From assembly GCF_030651495.1 (NCBI RefSeq), contig NZ_JAUSFI010000105.1, forward strand, positions 1-60,979: a stretch of DNA of 60,979 nt, written 5' to 3'. The first letter of the stretch is position 1. The number at the start of each line of letters is the position of its first letter. The notes below the pieces were generated by a model. It was given only the letters and a program-made list of their open reading frames with translations, did no database searches and was not told the origin of the DNA. The translations under genes and the position numbers were made by a program. This DNA comes from Undibacterium sp. (GTDB lineage Bacteria > Pseudomonadota > Gammaproteobacteria > Burkholderiales > Burkholderiaceae_D). Positions 28,875-37,431 of the stretch are shown here, piece after piece.

Positions 28875-29248
28875 TACGCCTGGACAGCGAGCGCTGCCCA
28901 GCCATGAAATACTATACTGCCCCATCTCTTTTTCTCAAAAATTCAACACTAGCCCAGCGCGCATATTCCACGCGGGTTTCCAAGGCATCGCCTCGCAAAC
29001 CCGCATGGAATATGCGTGAGCGGGCAGTGCCTTTTTAGAAACTGCGTTAATCATTGTATCTTGTCAGGTTCACAATAAAGGAAATGTTGCTAAATTTTCA
29101 GGTTGAGATGATTTTGCATATTAAAATAGCTTCTTTTTGAACGCTTACTTTTATGTGCTGTATGGATGCCTTTGAGAACTCTATCGGTTCTTGACCTGAA
29201 CCAAAGCCCAAAGACGTCTTCCCATTTTTCACCCACCAAGGACCAAAA
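28875..29248. other. Intergenic region with palindrome copy 2
   Basis: No coding frame. Contains the palindrome at 28959-29017 and an AT-rich promoter-like stretch before the GST gene. Confidence 0.6.
28959..29017. repeat. Interspersed long palindrome, copy 2
   Basis: Arms 28959-28978 and 28998-29017, with one mismatch in the stem relative to copy 1 and the same core (AACCCGCATGGAATATGCG). With copy 1 it brackets the block narG to the NnrS-like gene. Confidence 0.82.
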
Positions 29249-29893
29249 ATGAAATTGATAGGCATGCTCGATTCACCCTACGTACGTCGCGTCGCGATCT
29301 CCCTGCAATTACTCGGTTTGCGCTTTGAGCACCAGTCTCTTTCGGTGTTCAGCACCTTCGCGCAGTTTCAGCAGATTAATCCTGTCGTTAAAGCGCCGTC
29401 GCTCATTTGCGATGATGGTGAAGTGCTGATGGATTCGAGCCTGATCCTTGATTATGCGGAAGCGCTCGCTGGTACGGGCACTGGCAAGAGCCTGATGCCG
29501 GACAGCATTGTCGAGCGTCAACATGCGCTGCATGTGATCGGTCTGGCGCTGGCGGCATGCGAGAAGAGTGTGCAGATCATTTATGAACAAAACTTGCGAC
29601 CGGCAGAAAAGCAGCATGCGCCGTGGGTAGAACGCGTTACTGGGCAGCTTTTGGCGGCTTATGATGGACTCGAAATGGCGCTGGCTCGCCGTTCGCGTGA
29701 GGGTAACAGCCGCACCATCGATCAAGCGGCGATTAGCGCGGCGGTGGCGTGGCACTTTACACAAGCGACGTTGCCCAGCTTTGTCCCTGTCGGCGACTAC
29801 CCTCAGTTATCAGCGCTCTCGGCTAAGGCGGAGGCACTACCAGCATTTGTCGCTGCGCCGCATGGTGCTGACACCTACCAGCCGACAATGTAA
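29249..29893 (+). CDS. Glutathione S-transferase family protein
   Basis: Cytoplasmic 214-residue protein with an N-terminal thioredoxin-like domain (MKLIGMLDSPYVRRVAI; Ser9 is the likely catalytic residue), the cis-proline motif VKAPSL and the glutathione-binding MDSSLILDY, followed by an all-helical C-terminal domain. The substrate is unknown. It stands alone, with a clear gap on both sides. Confidence 0.85.
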   Translation: MKLIGMLDSPYVRRVAISLQLLGLRFEHQSLSVFSTFAQFQQINPVVKAPSLICDDGEVLMDSSLILDYAEALAGTGTGKSLMPDSIVERQHALHVIGLALAACEKSVQIIYEQNLRPAEKQHAPWVERVTGQLLAAYDGLEMALARRSREGNSRTIDQAAISAAVAWHFTQATLPSFVPVGDYPQLSALSAKAEALPAFVAAPHGADTYQPTM

Positions 29894-29999
29894 TGCTTAT
29901 TCCGTCCTCAGGAGCAGCAAATTTATTTGCCCTTTTTGCTTGCGTTGGGCTTGCGTTGGGCTTGCTTTCGACTTGCATTGCCAATATCGCTTGAAATAA

Positions 30000-30272
30000 T
30001 TATTTATGCGGGTCAGGATTTCCGCCATTTTTGAATGCTTCGCTTGACGTGTCGCCAGCTTGCCCCGGCAATGGCGAGGCAGCTTCGGCACCCTTAGGTA
30101 CTTTGGGATCGGGCAACCGCGGCGGCACCTTGGATGGTTGCGCTACGGATTCCTGGGCTGGCGCTGTTAACTGAATAGTTTGTGGTTGCGGGGATTGATC
30201 AGATTTTTTGCATCCGGTTGCCAGCAAGACAGTAGCTGCGCAGATGACAACAATGGGGGTGGCATATCTCAT
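30000..30272 (-). CDS. Small Pro-rich lipoprotein
   Basis: A 90-residue protein (MRYATPIVVICAATVLL...) with a lipobox LLATGC, so it should be lipid-anchored at about Cys21. The mature part is low-complexity and rich in Pro, Gln, Ser and Ala, without recognisable domains. The chosen ATG has GAGAAA upstream; the longer frame to 30353 would bury the signal peptide. Confidence 0.65.
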   Translation of the reverse strand: MRYATPIVVICAATVLLATGCKKSDQSPQPQTIQLTAPAQESVAQPSKVPPRLPDPKVPKGAEAASPLPGQAGDTSSEAFKNGGNPDPHK

Positions 30273-30646
30273 GATGTTTCTCAATAAAGTAAGTAGGCAA
30301 GGGAGTTCACGGAGTAGATGCACCCTGTCAAAAAACACGTTGAAACGAATCACCTAGTGCAAAGAATGACTATGCAAGAGGGCATCTCAATGAAACGTAT
30401 TGTTTGCCAATCTGATGCATCTCTCAGTGCGCTGTCACACATACAAGCTGATGTCGCAAGTTCATGCTTAACTATTAAATAAATTAACAAATACATAGTA
30501 AATAACTAAGACGGCTATAGCCATGTAATATAGACATGTTTATGCAACGCCTGCGCTGTTTCTGATTGAGTTTCTTTTATGTAAGGCAATTGAGGTTTAC
30601 TGGTCAATTAAATTAGATTTGTTTTACTCTTCTGCGAGAATAATTT

Positions 30647-31642
30647 ATGTCAGTTTTATCATTGGAAGAAAATACATCTCTGCGGCCCCCTGATGCAGAG
30701 CCGAGATTACGAAAAGTATGGCAAGAATTAGAAGAAGGTTTGTTGTCTGTCTCAGCACATGCCTCGCCTAAATATTTTTATGATGCGGTCGGTTCGGTAT
30801 TATTTGAGGCTATTTGTGAACTGCCTGAATATTATCCCACCCGCACCGAAGCCGAGATTTTTACTCGCCACCTGTCAGAAATGGCCCATGTGATAGGTAC
30901 GGGCGCCACCCTGATAGACATGGGAGCCGGTAATTGCGCCAAAGCGGCGCGTTTATTTCCGCAATTGCACCCAGAGCAATATGTGCCGATTGATATTTCG
31001 GTTGATCACCTGCATGAATCTGTCACTCGTTTGCAACAACGTTTCCCGCATATAGAAATGACCGCTTTAGGGATGGATTTTTCGACGCAATGGCACTTGC
31101 CAGATGAAGTGCGCAGCGAAAAACGCCTGTTCTTTTATCCGGGCTCATCGATAGGTAATTTTGATCAGGAGCATGCCTTGGGCTTTTTACGTCAGTTGCG
31201 CGCCGCTTGTGAGGGCGATGGCGATGGTAATGCTGATGGCGGTATTTTGATCGGGGTCGATTTGATTAAAGACAGTGCCTTACTTGATGCCGCTTACGAT
31301 GATGCTCTCGGTGTGACCGCGGCGTTTAATTTGAATATGCTAAGGCATATCAATCGCGTTTTAGGCAGTGATTTTGACGTGCGCCAATGGCAGCATTTGG
31401 CATTTTTTAATACTAAACTAGCGCGGATAGAGATGCATTTGCAAGCACGTTCTGATCTGACAGTTCACTGGCCTGGGGCCGAACGCCGCTTTGCCAAGGG
31501 AGAGCGGATTCATACCGAAAATAGTTATAAATATACGGTACCGAGGTTTTTGCATCTACTGGAGCAGGCAGGGTTTGGTCGGACACGTTATTGGTCTGAT
31601 CCATCGAATTGGTTTGCTGTAATCTACGCGCAAGCGATTTGA
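30647..31642 (+). CDS. egtD: L-histidine N-alpha-methyltransferase (ergothioneine)
   Basis: SAM-dependent enzyme that trimethylates histidine to hercynine, the first step of ergothioneine synthesis. The 331-residue protein matches EgtD throughout: SPKYFYDAVGSVLFEAICELPEYYPTRTE at 40-70, the SAM motif LIDMGAGNCAKA, FFYPGSSIGNF, and GGILIGVDLIKD. It precedes egtB by 27 bases on the same strand. Confidence 0.94.
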   Translation: MSVLSLEENTSLRPPDAEPRLRKVWQELEEGLLSVSAHASPKYFYDAVGSVLFEAICELPEYYPTRTEAEIFTRHLSEMAHVIGTGATLIDMGAGNCAKAARLFPQLHPEQYVPIDISVDHLHESVTRLQQRFPHIEMTALGMDFSTQWHLPDEVRSEKRLFFYPGSSIGNFDQEHALGFLRQLRAACEGDGDGNADGGILIGVDLIKDSALLDAAYDDALGVTAAFNLNMLRHINRVLGSDFDVRQWQHLAFFNTKLARIEMHLQARSDLTVHWPGAERRFAKGERIHTENSYKYTVPRFLHLLEQAGFGRTRYWSDPSNWFAVIYAQAI

Positions 31643-31669
31643 ATGGGTCCCAGAAAAGAGGAGCGCGCG

Positions 31670-32893
31670 ATGTCTGAGATTAATTTACTAGAGCGTTGGC
31701 AGCAGGTGCGTCAGCGTTCGCTGGCGCTGGCCGAGCCCTTGTCGGCAGAAGATTGCATGGCGCAGTCTATGCCAGACGCCAGCCCGATTAAATGGCACTT
31801 GGCGCATACCACCTGGTTTTTTGAAACCTTTATTTTGGAAAGTCTGGAACCCGCATTCCGACCTTTTCATCCGGCGTTTAGGGTTTTATTCAATTCCTAT
31901 TACAACGGCATAGGCGAAAAACATCCCCGGGCACAACGCGGTGCGCTGACGCGACCCAGTCTGGCGCAGGTATTGGCGTATCGGCAAGATGTGGATGCGC
32001 GCCTCAGCAAACTATGGCATGAGGAAAAATCTGCACAATTGGCGAACTTAATCGAACTAGGTTTACAGCATGAACAGCAACATCAAGAGTTGATGCTGAC
32101 TGATGTGAAGCATTTGTTGTCTTGTAACCCTTTACTGCCGGCGTTGTTCGTTTCTCCTTTGCCAGAACTTCATTGGGCCAGTCCATTTACGTGGCAGCCA
32201 TTTCAAGCCGCCTTGCTGGAGATAGGACATAACGGTGATGGATTTTGTTTTGATAACGAAACGCCACGTCATAGGCAATTTGTCGAAGCGTTTGAAATGG
32301 CGACGCGGCTAGTGAGTAATGGAGAATATCTGGCATTTATCGAAGCCGGCGGTTATCAAAATCCAGCGCTATGGCTGGCCGAAGGCTGGGATTGGTTAAG
32401 CAGCCAAAAAACGCGCCACCCGCTGTATTGGCAGTTGCACGGGCCGCAGTGGCAAGAATTCGGGTTGTACGGGTTGCAAGAGTTGGATTTGCATAAACCG
32501 GTCTGTCACCTGTCGTATTTTGAAGCGGCAGCGTATGCCCAATGGGTGGGGGCGCGCTTACCAAGCGAGGCCGAATGGGAGTATGCAGCGCAGGGTGTCA
32601 CACACAATCGAGCGCAGCAGAAAAATGATTTGCAGCAGTTATTTGATCATTGCTGGCAATGGACCAGCAGCAGTTATGCCGCGTATCCGGGTTATGAAGC
32701 TCCAGTCGGAGCCATCGGCGAATACAATGGGAAATTTATGGTGAACCAATACGTACTGCGTGGCTCGTCTAGTTTTACGCCTACTCACCATGCGCGCCTG
32801 ACGTATAGGAATTTTTTTCCAGCAAGCGCGCGCTGGCAAATGACTGGGATACGCCTGGCCCGCTCTTTACTTAATACCGCGCGCACAATGTAA
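31670..32893 (+). CDS. egtB: Ergothioneine synthase EgtB (sulfoxide synthase)
   Basis: Non-haem iron enzyme that joins hercynine and a thiol with O2. The ATG at 31670 (MSEINLLERW) follows GAGGAG and gives 407 residues. The N-terminal DinB-type domain carries the iron ligands HLAHTTWFFE and HEQQHQELM; the C-terminal formylglycine-enzyme-like domain shows GARLPSEAEWEYAA and QWTSSSYAAYPG. There is no egtA, egtC or egtE nearby, so the C-S cleavage step must be supplied elsewhere or by another lyase. Confidence 0.93.
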   Translation: MSEINLLERWQQVRQRSLALAEPLSAEDCMAQSMPDASPIKWHLAHTTWFFETFILESLEPAFRPFHPAFRVLFNSYYNGIGEKHPRAQRGALTRPSLAQVLAYRQDVDARLSKLWHEEKSAQLANLIELGLQHEQQHQELMLTDVKHLLSCNPLLPALFVSPLPELHWASPFTWQPFQAALLEIGHNGDGFCFDNETPRHRQFVEAFEMATRLVSNGEYLAFIEAGGYQNPALWLAEGWDWLSSQKTRHPLYWQLHGPQWQEFGLYGLQELDLHKPVCHLSYFEAAAYAQWVGARLPSEAEWEYAAQGVTHNRAQQKNDLQQLFDHCWQWTSSSYAAYPGYEAPVGAIGEYNGKFMVNQYVLRGSSSFTPTHHARLTYRNFFPASARWQMTGIRLARSLLNTARTM

Positions 32894-32990
32894 AGAAGAC
32901 GAGTAACCAAAAGACGCCGCAAAAAGATAGCAGGTTTCATCGTATTTTGGCAGTCGGTGATAATCGAAGCCTCATCCCGGTGATAAAAAA

Positions 32991-33024
32991 GTTTGGCAAT
33001 GTACTCAAAGCCTCATTGCCAAAC
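32991..33024 (-). terminator. Terminator of the Pro/Gln-rich exported protein gene
   Basis: A perfect 11-bp stem (GTTTGGCAATG with CATTGCCAAAC) and, on the minus strand, a following run of six T. Lies between two convergent genes and may also serve egtB. Confidence 0.8.
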
Positions 33025-33033
33025 CAAGTGGTA

Positions 33034-33993
33034 TTATTTTTTATGATCCTGGCCGCGCTCATCATTACGATTGTCATTTCGTTCGTCAGCCCGATCTTTA
33101 GGGTTGTCGCGATTTTTTTCACGCTCCGGTTTTGGCTCCCGTTGTAATTCCTGCTGGATGGTTTTGTTTTGCCGCTCTGGTTCGGGGTGCTGCAATTTTG
33201 GTTCAGCCTGCTGATAGGGATTTTGCCTTTGATGAGGCGGCTGACCTTGTTGTACTGGCGCGGCGGCGGGGGCTTGTTCGCGGGGCGCTGCCGGCATATT
33301 TTGCTGGGCTGGCGGTGATGGTTTATGTAGCTCATCCAATCTGGGATTTCTCTCCTGCGGCGTACTCTGTGTTCTTGGCTGAACCGGTTCTGATCCATTT
33401 TGCTTGCGATGCGCCTGAACTTGCTGGCGCACCAGCGGGTCATGCGGCTGGTAACGGTAATACTGGTTTTGTAGTATTTGTTGTTGTTTGACTTGCGGAT
33501 AGCGGTCGCCAGAATAATTACGCTGATAGACAGGCAGCGGCGGACGCGTGGCGGGCATGCTGCGATTCCATTTGTCCCATCCATTTCGGCGTTGCGCCCA
33601 TTCATTGCCCCAATGTTCATTCCAGCGTGGTGCTGCATTTAATTGCCAACCACGGAAGTACACAGGAGTTTGTCGATAATAGCGTACAGGAATGCGTAAG
33701 ATAAACACTGGAACGACTTCCGGGCTCACCAAGCCCCATGGTCCGTTATACCAAGTGCTGGCATACCATTCATCGCCCTGATAAACCCAGTACATGCCAT
33801 CGTAAAAAAAATAGTTTGAATTGAGTTGTGGCGCGTAATAAACCGGATAGCCAGGCACAGGGATCAGTTCGGGATACAGTCTCAAGCTGATGCCGAGGTC
33901 TTCGCTGCGAAAACCAAAGCTGAGATTGACTTGGGCCCAAGCGGGGATCGCTGAACACATGAATACCCACAGCAAAATGAATTTTTTACGCAT
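33034..33993 (-). CDS. Exported Pro/Gln-rich protein of unknown function
   Basis: A 319-residue protein with a signal peptide (MRKKFILLWVFMCSAIPAWA). Residues 21-150 are rich in Tyr and Trp (FFYDGMYWVYQGDEWYAST, WYNGPWGLV), resembling YXWGXW-type envelope proteins. The remaining half is low-complexity, rich in Pro, Gln, Arg and Asn, ending in a highly charged tail (RADERNDNRNDERGQDHKK). No enzymatic motif is visible. It is likely periplasmic or surface-bound; function unknown. Confidence 0.75.
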   Translation of the reverse strand: MRKKFILLWVFMCSAIPAWAQVNLSFGFRSEDLGISLRLYPELIPVPGYPVYYAPQLNSNYFFYDGMYWVYQGDEWYASTWYNGPWGLVSPEVVPVFILRIPVRYYRQTPVYFRGWQLNAAPRWNEHWGNEWAQRRNGWDKWNRSMPATRPPLPVYQRNYSGDRYPQVKQQQILQNQYYRYQPHDPLVRQQVQAHRKQNGSEPVQPRTQSTPQERNPRLDELHKPSPPAQQNMPAAPREQAPAAAPVQQGQPPHQRQNPYQQAEPKLQHPEPERQNKTIQQELQREPKPEREKNRDNPKDRADERNDNRNDERGQDHKK

Positions 33994-34146
33994 AGTCTAT
34001 TCTCCAGTTTATTTTTTGACTCAAATCTATCGATATGTTGATAAATTTGAGCAATATGTCCACCTTACGTGTGATTCTATGCGTTAGTCTGTACGCTATC
34101 GCACTCAGTGGCGTACGCAATTTCGAAAACAATTATGTACGCACAC

Positions 34147-35355
34147 TTATTCATGCCGCAATGCCTCTATCGGGTCTAACTGCGCGGCGCGGCGTGCCGG
34201 AAAGTAGCCGAACAGTACGCCAATACCCGCCGAAAATAGGAATGAAGCCAAGTTGATCGTCGAATTAAACAGGTAGGGCACGTCCATTACCTTTGCCAGT
34301 ACCATCGAAGCGCCAGTAGCAAGTATGATGCCGATCACGCCCCCCAATGCGGCCAAGACGACCGCTTCAATCAAAAATTGCAGCAATACTTCGCGCTCAA
34401 GCGCACCTATGGCCAAGCGTAAGCCAATCTCTCGGGTGCGCTCGGTCACGCTGACGAGCATGATATTCATGATCCCTATGCCGCCCACCAGCAAGCTTAC
34501 GGCGGCCACTGCACCGAGCAGGGTGGTCATCACCTTGGTGGTCCCCGACAGCGTGTCGGCGAGCTGTTTAGTGTCGAGTACATTAAAATTGTCGTCATCG
34601 CTCGTCGCCAGTTTGCGACGTTCGCGCAGCAATTGTGTCAGGCTGGCTTTGAGACCGGTGCTATCGGTGCCTTCTTTCATCGATACCAGCAGCGTGGCGA
34701 TTCTCTGGTTGCCGGTGACGCGGCGCTGCAGTGTGTGTAGCGGGACGACCACTACGTCATCCTGATCATTGCCCATTGCTGCTTGCCCTTTAGATGCCAG
34801 CACGCCTACCACTACACAAGAGAATTGTTTGATACGTAGTTGCGCGCCTAGCGCACTGCGGGTATCAAATAATTCGCGGCGCACTGTCTCGCCGATGACG
34901 CACACGGCCGACCCTGCCACTAATTCTGTATCTGCAAACTGACGACCCGTAGCCAGCGTCCAATTGCTGGCCTTGAACCATTCATTGGTGCTGCCGGTGA
35001 CGTTGGTAGACCAGTTGCGGCCGTTGGCAATGACAGTCACGTTGGTACGTCCTTCGGGAGCGACTGCCTCGATGCCGCCGATCTGTGAGGCGATCGCTTC
35101 GGCATCCGCTTCTTTGAAGGATGGTGCACCGCCACCACCGCCACCAAAACCCTGACGTTGTCCGGGCCGTACCATGAGTAAGTTGCTGCCCAAGCTAGAA
35201 ATCTGATTTTGCACCGCCATAGTGGCGCCATTGCCTAGCGTCACCATGGTGATGACGGCGCTGACGCCAATCACGATACCGAGTATCGTCAAGAAGGAGC
35301 GCAGCAGGTTGCGGCGGATTGAGCGCAGTGCTAGCAATAAGGTATTGAGTAACAT
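34147..35355 (-). CDS. MacB-type ABC transporter permease
   Basis: Inner-membrane permease (402 residues) of a macrolide/peptide exporter-like system. One N-terminal membrane helix (SFLTILGIVIGVSAVI), a periplasmic MacB_PCD-type domain, and three C-terminal helices (FtsX-like, VGGIGIMNIMLVSVTERTREIGLRLAIGA). A glycine run follows residue 70. The ATPase that is fused in E. coli MacB is here a separate gene immediately upstream, sharing its stop with this start (TAATG). Confidence 0.9.
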   Translation of the reverse strand: MLLNTLLLALRSIRRNLLRSFLTILGIVIGVSAVITMVTLGNGATMAVQNQISSLGSNLLMVRPGQRQGFGGGGGGAPSFKEADAEAIASQIGGIEAVAPEGRTNVTVIANGRNWSTNVTGSTNEWFKASNWTLATGRQFADTELVAGSAVCVIGETVRRELFDTRSALGAQLRIKQFSCVVVGVLASKGQAAMGNDQDDVVVVPLHTLQRRVTGNQRIATLLVSMKEGTDSTGLKASLTQLLRERRKLATSDDDNFNVLDTKQLADTLSGTTKVMTTLLGAVAAVSLLVGGIGIMNIMLVSVTERTREIGLRLAIGALEREVLLQFLIEAVVLAALGGVIGIILATGASMVLAKVMDVPYLFNSTINLASFLFSAGIGVLFGYFPARRAAQLDPIEALRHE

Positions 35356-36113
35356 TACAGCGCTCCCGCTGAAGGTGCTGGCGGTTTAACCTCAACCGGG
35401 TGCGGGTTGACTTCATCTCTGGCTAGCATGCCATCGACAAAGTGCAACATGCGTTTCGCGTACATTGCCATGTCCTGTTCATGCGTGACCATCAGGACGG
35501 TAATGCCATGCTCTACGTTGAGTCGTGTTAATAGCTCCATGATTTCGCGACTGCGCTGGGTATCGAGATTGCCGGTCGGTTCATCTGCCAGCAATACTGC
35601 CGGCTCGGTAACGATGGCGCGTGCAATCGCGACCCGCTGCTGCTGTCCGCCCGAGAGTTCGGCTGGTGTGTGATGCTCCCATCCGGCCAGGCCGACTGAG
35701 GCCAGCGCTTTGGCTGCCAATTCGCGTCGTCTGATGGCGCTTTCCCCCCGGTACAGCAAGGGCAATTCGACGTTTTCTTGCGCCGAGGTGCGCGCCAGTA
35801 AATTGAAGCCCTGAAACACAAAACCAAGATAACGGCGGCGAAGCCGGGCGCGCTGATCACGCGACAGCTTTTCTACATGCATACTATGAAACAGATATTC
35901 GCCGGCGGAGGGGGTGTCCAGACAGCCGATGATGTTCATCGCAGTAGATTTTCCTGAGCCGCTGGGGCCCATGATAGCGACAAACTCACCCGCTGCAATG
36001 TCGATATCGACGCCTTTCAGCGCCATTAATTGCGCTTGCCCAGTGCCATATATCTTGCTTACGCCACGCAACCGGATCAGTGGTGTGCCGGCGTCCTCTA
36101 TTATTGAACTCAT
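35355..36113 (-). CDS. MacB-type ABC transporter ATPase
   Basis: Cytoplasmic 252-residue ATPase of the LolD/MacB group. Walker A GPSGSGKST, the characteristic Q-loop FQGFNLLARTSAQENVELPL, signature LSGGQQQRVAIARA and LLADEPTGNLD are all canonical. It overlaps the upstream adaptor gene by four bases and the downstream permease by one. Confidence 0.93.
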   Translation of the reverse strand: MSSIIEDAGTPLIRLRGVSKIYGTGQAQLMALKGVDIDIAAGEFVAIMGPSGSGKSTAMNIIGCLDTPSAGEYLFHSMHVEKLSRDQRARLRRRYLGFVFQGFNLLARTSAQENVELPLLYRGESAIRRRELAAKALASVGLAGWEHHTPAELSGGQQQRVAIARAIVTEPAVLLADEPTGNLDTQRSREIMELLTRLNVEHGITVLMVTHEQDMAMYAKRMLHFVDGMLARDEVNPHPVEVKPPAPSAGAL

Positions 36114-37420
36114 TTGCTCGCTACCGTATGTTGGTCAGTGATGACCTGCATGCCAGCCTGTAAATCGCCCCCAGTTACCTCAGTCATCTTGCCATCGCTG
36201 ATGCCCGGTGTTACGGCGACAGCAACCGCTGTGCCGTTGCGCAATACCCAGACCTGTCGCGCTAGCGCCGTGCTGGCGCCGCTGGCGGCCGATTTACGCG
36301 GAGTGCGGCTAGGCCCGCGCGGCATCAGGCTGGCGACAATACCTGTATTGGCCGATGCCTTTGCCGTCTGTGATGGCGTAAAACGCAGGGCGGTATTTGG
36401 CACCAGTAGCACATCGCGTCGTTCGTTAGCGATGATATTAGCCGTTGCCGTCATGCCGGGGCGCAGACTCTGATCGGCATTGTCAACATCTAGATAAGTG
36501 ATGTAAGTGACCACATTATCAGTAATGGTTGAGCCAAATGCGACTCGGGTGATCGTTGCCGGATACTTGCGATTTGCATAGGCGCTGACGGTAAAATGGG
36601 CTTTCTGGCCGAGTTTGACCGAGCCGACATCCGCTTCATCGACATTCACTTGCAAACGCAGGTGCTGTAAGTCTTCGGCAATGATGAACAGGGTGACCGC
36701 TTGCAAGGACGCCGCCACCGCATTGCCAGGATCGACTGTACGGGTCAGAATGACGCCGTCTATGGGCGAGCGTATGGATGCTTTTGATAGATTGGTGGTA
36801 TCGGTGGATAAGGTTGCCTTAGCGCTGACAACATTGGCACGCGCGCTTAATTCATTTGCCAGCGCCCGATCCAGCGTAGCGCGGCCAGTGTCTAACTCGG
36901 CCCGGGAAGGTACTTTGCCGTTAGACAGACGCGACACTTCCTCCAGGCGTGCTAAATTGCTCTGAGTTTCTTTGACGGTGGCAGCCGCGAGTGCCACCGC
37001 CGCATCGGCGGCAGCAACGGCAGCGCGCGAACGTACGATCTGATCGTTGAGTTTGGCCGTGTCGAGTTCAACCAGGACTTGGCCTTTCTTTACCTGATCA
37101 TTGACATCCACCAGTACCCGAGAGACCGTGCCGGACAATTCACTGCCGATGCTGACCGAGCGCGTTGGCTGCAAGGTACCATTGGCGGTGACGGTAAGTG
37201 TGAGGTTGCCACGACTGACCTCTACTGTGTTGAAACTGGGTGCGGCGTTGGCTTGTTGTTGTGCCTGCCAAAAGTAGATGCCGATGGCAATGAACAGCAA
37301 TAGTGCAACAACAAGCCAGATGATAGAGCGTCGCCACCAGCTACGCTTTGCCGGATCTTCCAGCAAAGCGAGTGCATCAGTATCTTGTTTGCTTGCGCCG
37401 GGAGTGGAGGGTGTGTTCAT
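36110..37420 (-). CDS. Efflux periplasmic adaptor (MacA/HlyD type)
   Basis: Membrane-fusion protein of 436 residues, linking the ABC permease to the outer-membrane channel. A cytoplasmic N-terminal segment and one membrane helix (IIWLVVALLLFIAIGIYF) are followed by lipoyl halves (GTVSRVLVDVNDQVKKGQVL), a coiled-coil region rich in Ala and a beta-barrel (HFTVSAYANRKYPATITRVAFG). A Ser/Arg/Ala-rich insertion near 345-375 is unusual. Confidence 0.9.
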   Translation of the reverse strand: MNTPSTPGASKQDTDALALLEDPAKRSWWRRSIIWLVVALLLFIAIGIYFWQAQQQANAAPSFNTVEVSRGNLTLTVTANGTLQPTRSVSIGSELSGTVSRVLVDVNDQVKKGQVLVELDTAKLNDQIVRSRAAVAAADAAVALAAATVKETQSNLARLEEVSRLSNGKVPSRAELDTGRATLDRALANELSARANVVSAKATLSTDTTNLSKASIRSPIDGVILTRTVDPGNAVAASLQAVTLFIIAEDLQHLRLQVNVDEADVGSVKLGQKAHFTVSAYANRKYPATITRVAFGSTITDNVVTYITYLDVDNADQSLRPGMTATANIIANERRDVLLVPNTALRFTPSQTAKASANTGIVASLMPRGPSRTPRKSAASGASTALARQVWVLRNGTAVAVAVTPGISDGKMTEVTGGDLQAGMQVITDQHTVASK

Positions 37421-37431
37421 AAATTATTTGG

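Noticed and set aside
29939..29965. 11-bp near-tandem TTGCGTTGGGC repeat after the GST gene
   Set aside because: Only two units in a short gap; no evidence of function.
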